Shown here in pieces: positions 1 through 8,246 of a stretch of DNA of 64,000 bases. The stretch is taken from assembly GCF_000744785.1 (NCBI RefSeq), contig NZ_JQMO01000003.1, positions 4,774,001 through 4,838,000 on the forward strand. Direction: 5' to 3'. The stretch is from Kitasatospora azatica KCTC 9699 (GTDB lineage: Bacteria > Actinomycetota > Actinomycetes > Streptomycetales > Streptomycetaceae). The position numbers and the translations under genes were made by a program. Below the pieces are notes generated by a model. It was not told the DNA's origin and ran no database searches. It was given only the letters and a program-made list of their open reading frames with translations. Numbering within the stretch: position 1 is the first letter of the stretch; each line of letters starts with the position of its first letter.

Positions 1-436
1 GCCAGTGCGGTTCGACGGCGGCCCGCCAGAAGAGCAGGATCTCCTGGGCCAGCCGGGTGAGTCCGGCCGCCGGGTCCGCCTGCAGCTCCGCCACCAGCGG
101 GGGCAACGGGCGGGGCAACCGGTCGAGTTGGGCACGGGCCAGGGCCGGATCGGTGGCGGTGAGCTCGGCGAGTTCCTCGGCCATGCCGGGGGCGGTGGCC
201 ACCGGGACGGGAGCCAGGAAGTCCGGCAGGTACCAGGCCGGCATCGGGACCAGCTGGTCGAGCAGCGCGTAGTCGACGCCGCGCAGCCGGGTGCGGCTCT
301 CCCGTACCCAGGGCAGGTGGATCGCCCGGGCGGCGACGTCCTTGAGCACCTGGACAGCTGACACCACCTCACGCAGCCGCGAGCAGGCGAACCGGGTGGC
401 GGCGACGTCCTGGGCGGAGAAGCGCACGCTGAGCAT
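1..436 (-). CDS. Winged-helix (ArsR-like, DUF5937-type) regulator, N-terminal part
   Basis: This is the first 145 codons of a gene that runs out of the window on its 3' side. It starts MLSVRFSAQDVAATRFACSR and continues with LPWVRESR and a helical stretch ending in a Trp-rich piece. I recognise this as the N-terminal domain that precedes an ArsR-type winged helix in streptomycete regulators annotated DUF5937. The DNA-binding part itself is not visible. The gene faces away from the MFS transporter with about 100 bp between starts, the usual layout of a local regulator and its efflux target. That regulatory link is inferred. The start is an ATG chosen because the family begins with MLSVRF. Confidence 0.75.
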   Translation of the reverse strand, partial: MLSVRFSAQDVAATRFACSRLREVVSAVQVLKDVAARAIHLPWVRESRTRLRGVDYALLDQLVPMPAWYLPDFLAPVPVATAPGMAEELAELTATDPALARAQLDRLPRPLPPLVAELQADPAAGLTRLAQEILLFWRAAVEPHW

Positions 437-535
437 GTCCGCGCCTCCGGAGGATCAGCGAGCGGCTTGCTGTCCGAGGATTCGATCAGCAAGAAATCTG
501 TGGGCAGTGACGATCATGCCGCACAGGCTCGTGCC

Positions 536-1765
536 ATGGCCATATCGCTCTCCCTCGGACTGCCCCGCACCGCCGGGCAGCGCCCGCTCGTCGGCGCCCA
601 CCTGGTCGACAGCCTCGGCACCGGGCTGGTGCTCAGCTTCGTGGTGATCTACTTCGCCCGGACCACCAGCCTCGGCATCGCCACCATCGGCGCCGCCCTC
701 ACCACCGCACGCCTGCTGGCGCTGCCCACCGCGATCGTCACCGGGCGGCTGATCGACCGCTTCGGCGCCCGCGCCACCGCCGCCGCCGGCAATGCGCTCT
801 CGGCGCTCGCCTACGCCGGATTCCTGACGGTCCATCAGGTATGGCAGATCGTGCTGGTCGGCTGGCTCGCCCAGGTGGGAGCGGTGGCGTACTGGACCAG
901 CAGCACCGGCCTGGTGGTGCTGGCCGCGCCCGGCGGCGAGCGGACCCGGTGGTTCGCCCTGGTGCAGACGCTGCGCAACGCCGGCCTCGCGGTGGGTGCG
1001 GCGCTCGGCTCGGTGCTGGTTGGGGCCGGGGAGTTGCGGGCCGTGGTGGCGCTCAACGCCGTCAGCTACCTGGTCGCGGCGGCCCTGCTGGTGCTCTGGC
1101 GCCCGGCCGGGCCGGCGCCGCGGCAGCAGACCACCGCCCCGAGCCCGGGCAGCTACCGGGACGTCCTGCGCGACGGCCGCTACCTGCTGCTGGTCGGCAT
1201 CAACCTCTGCAACGTCTTCGGCTCGCTGGTCACCAGCCTGCTGATCGCCGTCTACCTGGTCCAGTCCCTGCACCAACCGGCCTGGCTGGCGGGCTCGTTG
1301 CTGATGATGAACGGCCTGCAGGTGGTGCTCACCCAGGGCCCGGTGGCCCGGCGCCTGGAGCACCTGCGGCCGACCCGGGTGGTGGCCGCCGCCGGTGCGG
1401 TCAACGCCCTCGCCTTCGCGCTCTTCGCGCTGCTCGCGGCGGCGCCCGGCTGGGCGGTGGTGGCGGGCCTGTACGCCGCGATGTTCCTCTACAACCTCGC
1501 CGAGACGATGGCGACCCCGTTCGCCGAGGAGCTCAGCGTCGGCCTGGCCCGCCCCGACCTGCGCGGTCGCTACCTGGGTGTGTACCAGCTCTCCTGGAAC
1601 ACCGGCCAGGCACTGGCGCCCGGGTTGCTCACCTTGCTGCTGAGCCACGGCGCCGTCTGGCCCTGGGTGTTCCTGGCGGTGACCGCGGTGGCGGGCGTCC
1701 CGGCGCTGCTCCTGCTGGAGCGGCTGGTCACGGGGACGGGAACGAGTACACCGACGGCGGGGTGA
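536..1765 (+). CDS. MFS transporter
   Basis: A 409-residue polytopic membrane protein of the major facilitator superfamily, probably a proton-driven drug or metabolite exporter. The N-terminal half shows the loop RLIDRFGARA after the second helix, equivalent to the MFS signature, and hydrophobic segments continue to the C terminus. The ATG at MAISLSLGLP fits the family better than the upstream in-frame ATG at 467, which would add a hydrophilic 23-residue leader. It is divergent from a winged-helix regulator. Its last 38 bp overlap the end of the convergent lipoprotein gene. The substrate cannot be told from sequence. Confidence 0.88.
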   Translation: MAISLSLGLPRTAGQRPLVGAHLVDSLGTGLVLSFVVIYFARTTSLGIATIGAALTTARLLALPTAIVTGRLIDRFGARATAAAGNALSALAYAGFLTVHQVWQIVLVGWLAQVGAVAYWTSSTGLVVLAAPGGERTRWFALVQTLRNAGLAVGAALGSVLVGAGELRAVVALNAVSYLVAAALLVLWRPAGPAPRQQTTAPSPGSYRDVLRDGRYLLLVGINLCNVFGSLVTSLLIAVYLVQSLHQPAWLAGSLLMMNGLQVVLTQGPVARRLEHLRPTRVVAAAGAVNALAFALFALLAAAPGWAVVAGLYAAMFLYNLAETMATPFAEELSVGLARPDLRGRYLGVYQLSWNTGQALAPGLLTLLLSHGAVWPWVFLAVTAVAGVPALLLLERLVTGTGTSTPTAG

Positions 1766-2636
1766 GCAGCACCGGCCAGCGGGAGGCGGCGTCCAGCACG
1801 GCGCGGGAGCCGAGCGGTCGGCTCAGCCGGAAGTCGACCGGGTAGAAGGCCAAGTTCGCGGGGCAGGCCTCCATTGCGGACGGAACGGTGGTCCGCCCGA
1901 TCAGGACGACCACCTGGTCGGTCTCGTACACCTCGCCGGGCAGTGCCTTGTGGCAGCCACCGCCGGTCACGTGGGCCTTGAGGGTCAGTCCGTCCGGCGA
2001 GATGGCGTTCCAGCCCCCGGCCTGTTCCAGGCCGGGGATCGTCGGCCCGTCGAACGGCGCGTACCACGCGATGCTCGGGCGGGCCGGTGTGGTGACCGCG
2101 GGATAGACGAACGGGGCCTGGTAGCCGTCGAGGCTGACCTCCCAGGTCGGGATCGTCGCCTTGCCCCGGCTGGTGGTCACTTCCCGGGTGCCGGCCTGGA
2201 CGGCGGTGACGGTGAGCCGGCCGCACGGGCCGGGCCGGCAGCTGTGCTTCTTGGTCAGGTCGTCGAACTGCTGGGTGGCGGGGATCAGCGGCAGCTCGGT
2301 TGCCGTGCCGTCCGCCCAGCGCACCGTACCGGTGGCCGGAGCGTGCGGCAGCGCGCCGCGCAGCTCCAACTGCCCCGAGGTGAAGGCGACTTTGTCGGCG
2401 TCGTTGTGGAAGGCGTCCGGCGGGAGCCACTCGGTCGCATCGGTCAGTGGCACGTACCCGGTCCGCCACTGCTGCCCGGCCGTCGAGCCCGGCCAGGCGT
2501 CGGCCACCTCGTGGGCCCGCTTCATCAGCGTCGCGTCGTCGGCTGCCGCGTGGGCGGCGGGGTGCGGCCCGCAGCCGGCCGCGCCTGCCGTCAGGAAGCC
2601 AACCAGCAGTGCCAGGAACACTCTTGGTCTTCTCAC
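1728..2636 (-). CDS. Secreted lipoprotein of unknown function
   Basis: A 302-residue protein with an Arg-rich start, a hydrophobic core (VFLALLVGFL) and a lipobox-like GAAGC near residue 22, so it should be a membrane-anchored lipoprotein. The mature part has several Cys pairs and many Trp/Tyr and beta-type stretches but no motif I recognise. The start is a GTG placed directly after a strong AGGAGA ribosome site; an ATG 17 codons upstream has no such site. The gene converges on the MFS transporter with a 38-bp overlap, so transcription of the pair may interfere. Function unknown. Confidence 0.8.
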   Translation of the reverse strand: MRRPRVFLALLVGFLTAGAAGCGPHPAAHAAADDATLMKRAHEVADAWPGSTAGQQWRTGYVPLTDATEWLPPDAFHNDADKVAFTSGQLELRGALPHAPATGTVRWADGTATELPLIPATQQFDDLTKKHSCRPGPCGRLTVTAVQAGTREVTTSRGKATIPTWEVSLDGYQAPFVYPAVTTPARPSIAWYAPFDGPTIPGLEQAGGWNAISPDGLTLKAHVTGGGCHKALPGEVYETDQVVVLIGRTTVPSAMEACPANLAFYPVDFRLSRPLGSRAVLDAASRWPVLLTPPSVYSFPSP

Positions 2637-2762
2637 GGGCTCTCCTGACGAACTGTCGGAACCTATCGGTCGCCTGAGCGAACTCACAGGTTCCCACCGT
2701 AGTTGTTGACGGTTCTACATGGCAGACTGCGGACCGTATCGGCGCCAGGGGAGGACAGCGCG

Positions 2763-3632
2763 ATGAACAGCATGGGGCAGACCGGCGGCGGAGTGACCGT
2801 GCGCCGGCTGCTGTTGGGTTCCCAGCTACGCCGGTTGCGGGAGTCCCAGGGCGTGTCGCGGGAGGACGCCGGCTACGAGATCCGCGCCTCCGAGTCCAAG
2901 ATCGGGCGGATGGAGCTGGGCCGGGTCAGATTCAAGGAGCGCGATGTCGCCGACCTGCTGACCCTCTACGGCGTCAGCGACGGTGCGCAGCGCGCCGAAC
3001 TGCTCGGCATGGTGCGCAGTGCCAACGCGGTGCCCTGGTGGCAGGAGTACACCGACGTGGTGCCCGCCTGGTTCCAGACCTACCTCGGCTTCGAGGAGGC
3101 GGCCGGCGCCATCGCCTCCTACGACGTGCAGTTCGTGCCGGGTCTGCTGCAGACCGAGGAGTACGCCCGCGCGGTGATCCGGCTCGGCTCGCACAGCGCG
3201 CCGAGCGCCGAGATCGAGCGCCGGGTCGCGGTCCGGATGCGCCGCCAGCAGTTGCTCGCCGACGAGGCGGGACCGCGCCTGCGGGCGGTGCTCGACGAGG
3301 CCGTGCTGCGCCGTCCCTGTGGCGGACCCGAGGTGATGCGTGGTCAGCTGGCCCGACTGCTGGAGCTGGCCGACCACCCCCGGATCGAACTCCAGGTGAT
3401 GCCACTGGGCTTCGACGGCCTGGCCGCCGAGAGCGGCACCTTCTCGCTGCTCTCCTTCCGCGAGCCCGACCTGGCCGAGGTGATCTACCTGGAGCAGTTC
3501 ACCACCGCGCTCTACCTGGATCGGCCGCGCGAGGTCGCCGAGTACCGCGCCACGTTGGACCGGCTGCGAACCGACAGCCTCACGGTCGAACAGAGTCGCG
3601 GTCTTCTGCGGACCATGCTCCAGGAGCCGTGA
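2763..3632 (+). CDS. XRE-family regulator with DUF5753 domain
   Basis: A 289-residue DNA-binding protein. Residues about 18-75 form a lambda-repressor-like helix-turn-helix (LRRLRESQGVSREDAGYEIR, then SKIGRMELG), and the rest matches the DUF5753 domain typical of streptomycete regulators (FVPGLLQTEEYARAVI, the QLLADE region and FSLLSF). Such proteins normally sit next to a small DUF397 gene, but here the next gene is an aldehyde dehydrogenase 65 bp downstream on the same strand. The start follows a GGGGAGGA ribosome site. Target unknown; no DUF397 partner is present locally, while a decayed one lies near 61.4 kb. Confidence 0.92.
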   Translation: MNSMGQTGGGVTVRRLLLGSQLRRLRESQGVSREDAGYEIRASESKIGRMELGRVRFKERDVADLLTLYGVSDGAQRAELLGMVRSANAVPWWQEYTDVVPAWFQTYLGFEEAAGAIASYDVQFVPGLLQTEEYARAVIRLGSHSAPSAEIERRVAVRMRRQQLLADEAGPRLRAVLDEAVLRRPCGGPEVMRGQLARLLELADHPRIELQVMPLGFDGLAAESGTFSLLSFREPDLAEVIYLEQFTTALYLDRPREVAEYRATLDRLRTDSLTVEQSRGLLRTMLQEP

Positions 3633-3697
3633 CATGTCAGTAGGATGATCCTCAGTCAGCTCGCGGAAGATCACGCAAGCTCGCGAAGGGGAGTCAG

Positions 3698-5155
3698 GTG
3701 TCCTACTTTTCGGAACTCGCCCTGCAGTTCATCGACGGCCAGTGGCGCCCCGGCAGCGGCTCCTGGGACATCGTCGACATCAACCCCTACGACGGAGAGA
3801 AGCTCGCCTCGATCACCGTCGCCACCGTCGACGAGGTCGACCAGGCCTACCGGGCGGCCGAACGGGCCCAGAAGGAGTGGGCGGCGGTCAACCCGTACGC
3901 CCGCCGACTGGTCTTCGAACGCGCGCTGCGGATCATCGAGGACCGCGAGCAGGAGATCACCGAGACCATCATCGCGGAGCTCGGCGGCACCTACCTCAAG
4001 GCCGCCTTCGAACTCGCGCTGACCAAGGACCTGCTGCGCGAGTCGATGCAGCTCGCGCTGCGCCCCGAGGGACGCATCCTGCCCTCGGCGGTGGACGGCA
4101 AGGAGAACCGCCTCTACCGGCTGCCGGTCGGCGTGGTCGGGGTGATCAGCCCCTTCAACTTCCCGCTCTTCCTCTCGATCAAGGCCGTCGCGCCGGCCCT
4201 GGCGCTCGGCAACGGCGTGGTGCTCAAGCCGCACCAGGACGCCCCGATCGTCGGCGGCACCCTGCTCGCCAAGGTCTTCGAGGACGCGGGCCTGCCCGCC
4301 GGCCTGCTCAACGTGGTGGTCACCGACATCGCCGAGATCGGCGACGCGCTGCTCGAGCACCCGGTGCCCAAGACCATCGCCTTCACCGGCTCGGACCGGG
4401 TCGGCCGGCACGTGGCCACCGTCGCCGCCTCGCACTTCAAGCGCGCGGTGCTCGAACTCGGTGGCAACAGCGCGCTGATCGTGCTGGACGACGCCGACCT
4501 CGACTACGCGGTGGACGCCGCCGTGTTCAGCCGCTTCGCGCACCAGGGCCAGGTCTGCATGGCCGCCAACCGGGTGCTGGTGGACCGCAAGGTGCTCGCC
4601 GAGTTCACCGAGAAGTTCGTCGCCAAGATCGCCTCGCTCAAGGTCGGCGACCCCAAGGACCCCAGCACCCAGATCGGCCCGCTGATCAACAGCACCCAGG
4701 CCGACTCGATCACCGCCCAGGTCGACCAGGCCGTCGCTGCCGGCGCCCGGGTGCTGCTGCGCGGCAACACGGTCGGCACCCTGATGGACCCGGTGGTGCT
4801 CACCGACCTGCCCGCGGACTCGCCGGTGCTGCGCCGCGAGCTGTTCGGCCCGGTGGTGCTGCTGGTGCCGTTCGACGGCGAGGACGAGGCGGTGGCGCTC
4901 GCCAACGACACCCCGTTCGGCCTCAGCGGCGCCGTGCACAGCGGCTCGATCGAGCGCGGGGTGCAGGTGGCCCAGCGGATCGAGACCGGCATGATCCACG
5001 TCAACGACGGGACCATCCACGACGAGCCGATCGTGCCCTTCGGCGGCGAGAAGAACTCCGGTGTCGGGCGACTGAACGGCGAGTCGACGGTGGAGGCGTT
5101 CACCACGGTGAAGTGGATCTCGATCCAGCACGGGCGCAGCCGCTTCCCGTTCTGA
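3698..5155 (+). CDS. NAD(P)-dependent aldehyde dehydrogenase
   Basis: A 485-residue enzyme of the aldehyde dehydrogenase superfamily, oxidising an aldehyde to a carboxylic acid with NAD(P). The general base Glu is E253 in LELGGNSAL and the nucleophile Cys is C287 in GQVCMAANR; the FNFPL segment and the C-terminal PFGGEKNSG(V)G motif are also intact. The overall pattern resembles benzaldehyde/vanillin dehydrogenases, but the substrate is inferred only loosely. The GTG start follows AAGGGGAG. The gene may be cotranscribed with the XRE regulator just upstream. Its stop codon lies inside a 17-bp tandem repeat. Confidence 0.93.
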   Translation: MSYFSELALQFIDGQWRPGSGSWDIVDINPYDGEKLASITVATVDEVDQAYRAAERAQKEWAAVNPYARRLVFERALRIIEDREQEITETIIAELGGTYLKAAFELALTKDLLRESMQLALRPEGRILPSAVDGKENRLYRLPVGVVGVISPFNFPLFLSIKAVAPALALGNGVVLKPHQDAPIVGGTLLAKVFEDAGLPAGLLNVVVTDIAEIGDALLEHPVPKTIAFTGSDRVGRHVATVAASHFKRAVLELGGNSALIVLDDADLDYAVDAAVFSRFAHQGQVCMAANRVLVDRKVLAEFTEKFVAKIASLKVGDPKDPSTQIGPLINSTQADSITAQVDQAVAAGARVLLRGNTVGTLMDPVVLTDLPADSPVLRRELFGPVVLLVPFDGEDEAVALANDTPFGLSGAVHSGSIERGVQVAQRIETGMIHVNDGTIHDEPIVPFGGEKNSGVGRLNGESTVEAFTTVKWISIQHGRSRFPF

Positions 5156-5197
5156 GTGCTCGGGCGTTCTGAGTGCTCGGGCGTTCTGGGTGCCCGG
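5149..5197 (+). repeat. 17-bp tandem repeat at the aldehyde dehydrogenase stop codon
   Basis: The unit GTTCTGAGTGCTCGGGC occurs twice exactly (5149-5165, 5166-5182) and a third time with two changes and a shortened end (from 5183). The first copy contains the TGA stop codon, so the duplication arose over the end of the gene and left the protein unchanged. Confidence 0.9.
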
Positions 5198-5264
5198 AAC
5201 AGAGGGTGAAACCGGTCAGAACTGGACATACCATCGCAGAGGGATCGTCGATGGGAGGCCACTG

Positions 5265-5567
5265 ATGACCAAGCGACCGACGGGCAGTACGAGCAAGCTC
5301 CGCCGCGGCACCCAGGACCTGCTGGAGCGCCGCGGCATGATGACCGGGCTGGGCGCCAAGCCACGCCCGATCGGACCGGTGCTGCACACCGACCTGTCCG
5401 GCGGCACGAAGTCGGCCGGATACGGAGCGTACGCGGCACTCTCCGGTGAGGGCCCCTTCGCGCACCGCAAGGCTCCCGAGGAACGGGCGCACACCGGCGC
5501 GACGGCGGCCCACCCCGAACTCAAGGGCCACCGCCACCGCGGCGCCGAGAAGCACTCCGCGCACTGA
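5265..5567 (+). CDS. Small basic protein of unknown function
   Basis: A 100-residue, very hydrophilic protein with no signal peptide or membrane segment. It is rich in Arg/Lys at the start (TKRPTGSTSKLRRGTQDLLE), has Gly/Tyr in the middle and a His-rich end (HPELKGHRHRGAEKHSAH). The ATG is preceded by GGGAGG at a good distance, and a strong terminator hairpin follows the stop, so it looks like a real one-gene unit. I do not recognise the family. Function unknown; the His cluster could bind metal, but that is speculation. Confidence 0.65.
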   Translation: MTKRPTGSTSKLRRGTQDLLERRGMMTGLGAKPRPIGPVLHTDLSGGTKSAGYGAYAALSGEGPFAHRKAPEERAHTGATAAHPELKGHRHRGAEKHSAH

Positions 5568-5574
5568 ACGCACG

Positions 5575-5614
5575 ACTCGGCCCCCGCACCCCTGGACGGG
5601 TGCGGGGGCCGAGT
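5575..5614. terminator. Bidirectional terminator hairpin
   Basis: A perfect 17-bp GC-rich stem (5575-5591 with 5598-5614) and six-base loop lie between the convergent ends of the small basic protein and the 5'-nucleotidase. Confidence 0.88.
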
Positions 5615-5622
5615 GCTGCCTG

Positions 5623-7449
5623 CTAGAAGACCGGCACGCCCGCGCGCACCAGGCGCCAGGAAACCGCCGCGAAGTCGGCCGGGTCGATGACACCCTTGGC
5701 CTTCACCCAGGCGATCATCGAGTTGCGGATCTCGTCCGAGTTCGTCCACACCTGCTTGGCCGTCGCCACGTGCGGGAAGTTGCCGCCGCCGTTGGCCCGG
5801 TAGTTGTTGACCGCCAGCACGAACTGCGCCGCCGGGTCGACCGGCTTGCCCGCGTACGACAGGTTGACGATCCGCGAGCCCACCGGCTGCGCGATGTCGA
5901 TGTCGTAGCTCACCCCGTACACCGAGTCGAAGTTGTAGTCCGGGGTGTTCTGCTGGTTGGTCAGGGTGTCCGGGTTGATCGCCGCACCCGGGGCCACCTG
6001 GGCGAAGTACTTCATCGAGTACTCCAGGTAGTCCTTGATCTGAGCACCCGTCAGGATCCGGGCCTCCAGGGTGTTCTCGTAGATGTACAGGCCCGCCACG
6101 TCGCGCAGCTTGAGCGTGCCAGCCGGGATGTCCGCGGTCCGGTTGAACGGCGCCGCCTGGGCCACCACCGGCAGGTTGGCGTAACTGGTGCCCGCCAGCG
6201 CCGCCTTGACGGTGTCCTGCTGCACCTTGCCGATCAGGTCGATGATCGCGACGTCCTTGAACCGCGCGTCCGCGATCGACAGGTCCACCTTGCTCGACCC
6301 GATCACCTGGTTGACGTAGGCGACGACCTTCTCGTGCTGCGCCTTCAGCAGCGAGACGATCTCCGGGTCCTCGTCCACCGTGTTGGAGTTGAGCACCTGG
6401 GAGCTGAGCGAGGAGACCGTCCAGGCGCCCTTGTCGAACTCCACCTCGAAGTCGAACCGGGTCAGCCGCTGGCCCCAGCAGAGCGGCTCGGAGAGCACCA
6501 CGTTCTTGCCGGTCGCCTTGTTGACGATCAGCCGCTGCGCCACCTCCTTGTGGGTGTGGCCGACCAGCACCGCGTCGATGCCCGGCACGTCGGCGGCCAT
6601 CTCGCCGGAGGCGTCCTCGGGGTAGGGCAGCTGGTCGCCGTAGGAGGACGGCTCGTCGATGCCCGAGTGCGCGGAGACCACGACGATGTCGGCGCCGGCC
6701 GCCTTCATCTTCGGCACGTAGACCTTGGCCATCTCGACGATGCCGGAGAAGGTCATCCGGCCCTGCACGTTGGCCTTGTCCCAGATCGCGATACCCGGGT
6801 TGGTCAGGCCCAGGATGCCGACCTTCAGCGGCCGGCCGCCGCCCAGGTGCAGGGTCTTGATCACGTACGGCGGGAAGGCGGGCTTCTCGTTCTTGGCGTG
6901 CAGGGCGTTGGCGCCCAGCAGCGGGAAGTCCAGCTGCTCCTCGAAGGCGCGCACGGTCGGGATGCCGTAGTTGAACTCGTGGTTGCCGAGCGCGGCCGCG
7001 TCGTAGCCCATGTTGTTCATGGCGGTGGCCATCGGGTGCTCGGGGACCTCGTCGGCGTCGCTGGCGATCGGCTCGACCCGGGCGAAGTAGTAGCTCAGCT
7101 GGGTGCCCTGGATGATGTCACCCGCGTCGATCAGCAGGGTGCGGTCCCAGCCCACCTCGTCGCGCACCTGGTTGGCCAGGGTGGAGATCTTGGCCAGGCC
7201 GACCGCGTTCTTCTGCTTGTCGGCGTAGACGGCGTCGGTGAAGTAGTCCCAGTTGACGGCGTGCCCGTGCAGGTCGGTGGTGCCCATCACGGTGAACTTC
7301 GCCTTGTGCGGGTGGTTCTGGCGGTTCTGCGGCTCGACCTCTGCAGCGGCCGCGGGGTCGCCGGCGGCCACCGCGAGACCTCCCACCATGGCGGCGCCGG
7401 CCGCGGTCGCGGCGGACCGGGTGACGAAGTCGCGGCGGTTCAGGGGCAT
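5623..7449 (-). CDS. Secreted bifunctional metallophosphatase / 5'-nucleotidase
   Basis: A 608-residue exported enzyme that removes phosphate from nucleotides outside the cytoplasm, likely for phosphate or nucleoside salvage. The twin-arginine signal is NRRDFV at residues 4-9, followed by a hydrophobic stretch and an Ala-rich cleavage region. The calcineurin-like domain carries the dinuclear metal motifs in order: TTDLHGH (D59, H61), DAGD, GNHEF and VGHTHKE. The C-terminal half is the 5'-nucleotidase substrate domain. Family length is typical. The upstream region holds a repeated ACGCGCGTAGA element that may be regulatory. It is transcribed alone between a terminator and a 155-bp spacer. Confidence 0.93.
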   Translation of the reverse strand: MPLNRRDFVTRSAATAAGAAMVGGLAVAAGDPAAAAEVEPQNRQNHPHKAKFTVMGTTDLHGHAVNWDYFTDAVYADKQKNAVGLAKISTLANQVRDEVGWDRTLLIDAGDIIQGTQLSYYFARVEPIASDADEVPEHPMATAMNNMGYDAAALGNHEFNYGIPTVRAFEEQLDFPLLGANALHAKNEKPAFPPYVIKTLHLGGGRPLKVGILGLTNPGIAIWDKANVQGRMTFSGIVEMAKVYVPKMKAAGADIVVVSAHSGIDEPSSYGDQLPYPEDASGEMAADVPGIDAVLVGHTHKEVAQRLIVNKATGKNVVLSEPLCWGQRLTRFDFEVEFDKGAWTVSSLSSQVLNSNTVDEDPEIVSLLKAQHEKVVAYVNQVIGSSKVDLSIADARFKDVAIIDLIGKVQQDTVKAALAGTSYANLPVVAQAAPFNRTADIPAGTLKLRDVAGLYIYENTLEARILTGAQIKDYLEYSMKYFAQVAPGAAINPDTLTNQQNTPDYNFDSVYGVSYDIDIAQPVGSRIVNLSYAGKPVDPAAQFVLAVNNYRANGGGNFPHVATAKQVWTNSDEIRNSMIAWVKAKGVIDPADFAAVSWRLVRAGVPVF

Positions 7450-7483
7450 GGGTCACTCCAGATGGTCGAACGGAAGCGGGTGC

Positions 7484-7509
7484 GACGCGCGTAGAGATAC
7501 GCGCGTAGA
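7484..7509. promoter_or_regulatory. Repeated palindromic element upstream of the 5'-nucleotidase
   Basis: Two direct copies of ACGCGCGTAGA (7485-7495, 7499-7509) sit 35-60 bp before the nucleotidase start with a 14-bp period. The second copy is part of the perfect palindrome TACGCGCGTA. It does not look like the known Streptomyces PHO-box unit. An operator role is inferred from position and symmetry only. Confidence 0.35.
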
Positions 7510-7604
7510 AGTTTGCCGTGTGCAGGCCGCCCAGGGATAGACCCCGGACGTTACCGGCAAGTGAGGAGTTGTTGACGAGGCGGTGCCGGGCGGGGCGGGT
7601 GAGG

Positions 7605-8246
7605 TCAGTGGGACGGGAGCTGTGCGAGCAGCCGGGTGGCCCGGGTGACGAACTCGGGGGTGGGCTCGGCGCCCTGCGGCTCGATGCGCCACCAGCACAG
7701 GGCCCGCTCGTACCAGTCCAACTGGGCCGGGACCAGCTCATGGACCCACCCGGTCGGATCGGCCGGGCCGCCGGCTTCCAGCAGATCCGCCGCCGCGTCG
7801 AGCAGCAGCCCGGCGTGGTCAGCCGCGGGGGCGGGCCAGGCCGCCAGCGCCAGGTGCTCCCGCTGGAGGGCGAGTTCGGCGCGGAGGGTGGCGCGTCGGC
7901 GGGCCGACAGGCCTCGCGAGGGCTCGGCTTGGGGGTCGGGTTCAGGTTGGGGGTCGGGTTCGGCGGGAGGCGGAGGGCCGGGGAGCGGCTCGGGCTGGGC
8001 CGCGGCCTCGGGCGGGGGCTGGGACTCGGTCTGGGCCGCGGCCTGGGGATCGCTCGGGCCGAAGGTCACCCCCAGCACCGCCCCCGCCGCGTACAGCCCC
8101 GCCACCACCGCAACCGACCACAGGCCCGCCCCCGCGACCAGCGCGGCCACCAGCCCGACCAGCGCGCCCCCACTGCCCAGGTAGTGCGGCAGGCTGCCGA
8201 ACCAGGCGGCCACGCCCGAATTCTGCTCCGGCCTACTGGTAGCCAC
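7605..8246 (-). CDS. Membrane protein of unknown function, third gene of the SBP/VWA operon
   Basis: A 213-residue protein with two closely spaced hydrophobic segments (about residues 22-40 and 43-62), a long Pro/Glu/Gln-rich linker (about 65-110), and a soluble C-terminal domain rich in Ala, Leu and Trp (ERALCWWRIEP). I know no family for it. Its first 14 bp overlap the end of the VWA-lipoprotein gene, so the two are translationally coupled. The membrane topology and coupling suggest a partner of the upstream solute-binding/VWA proteins, but that is inference. Confidence 0.75.
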   Translation of the reverse strand: MATSRPEQNSGVAAWFGSLPHYLGSGGALVGLVAALVAGAGLWSVAVVAGLYAAGAVLGVTFGPSDPQAAAQTESQPPPEAAAQPEPLPGPPPPAEPDPQPEPDPQAEPSRGLSARRRATLRAELALQREHLALAAWPAPAADHAGLLLDAAADLLEAGGPADPTGWVHELVPAQLDWYERALCWWRIEPQGAEPTPEFVTRATRLLAQLPSH

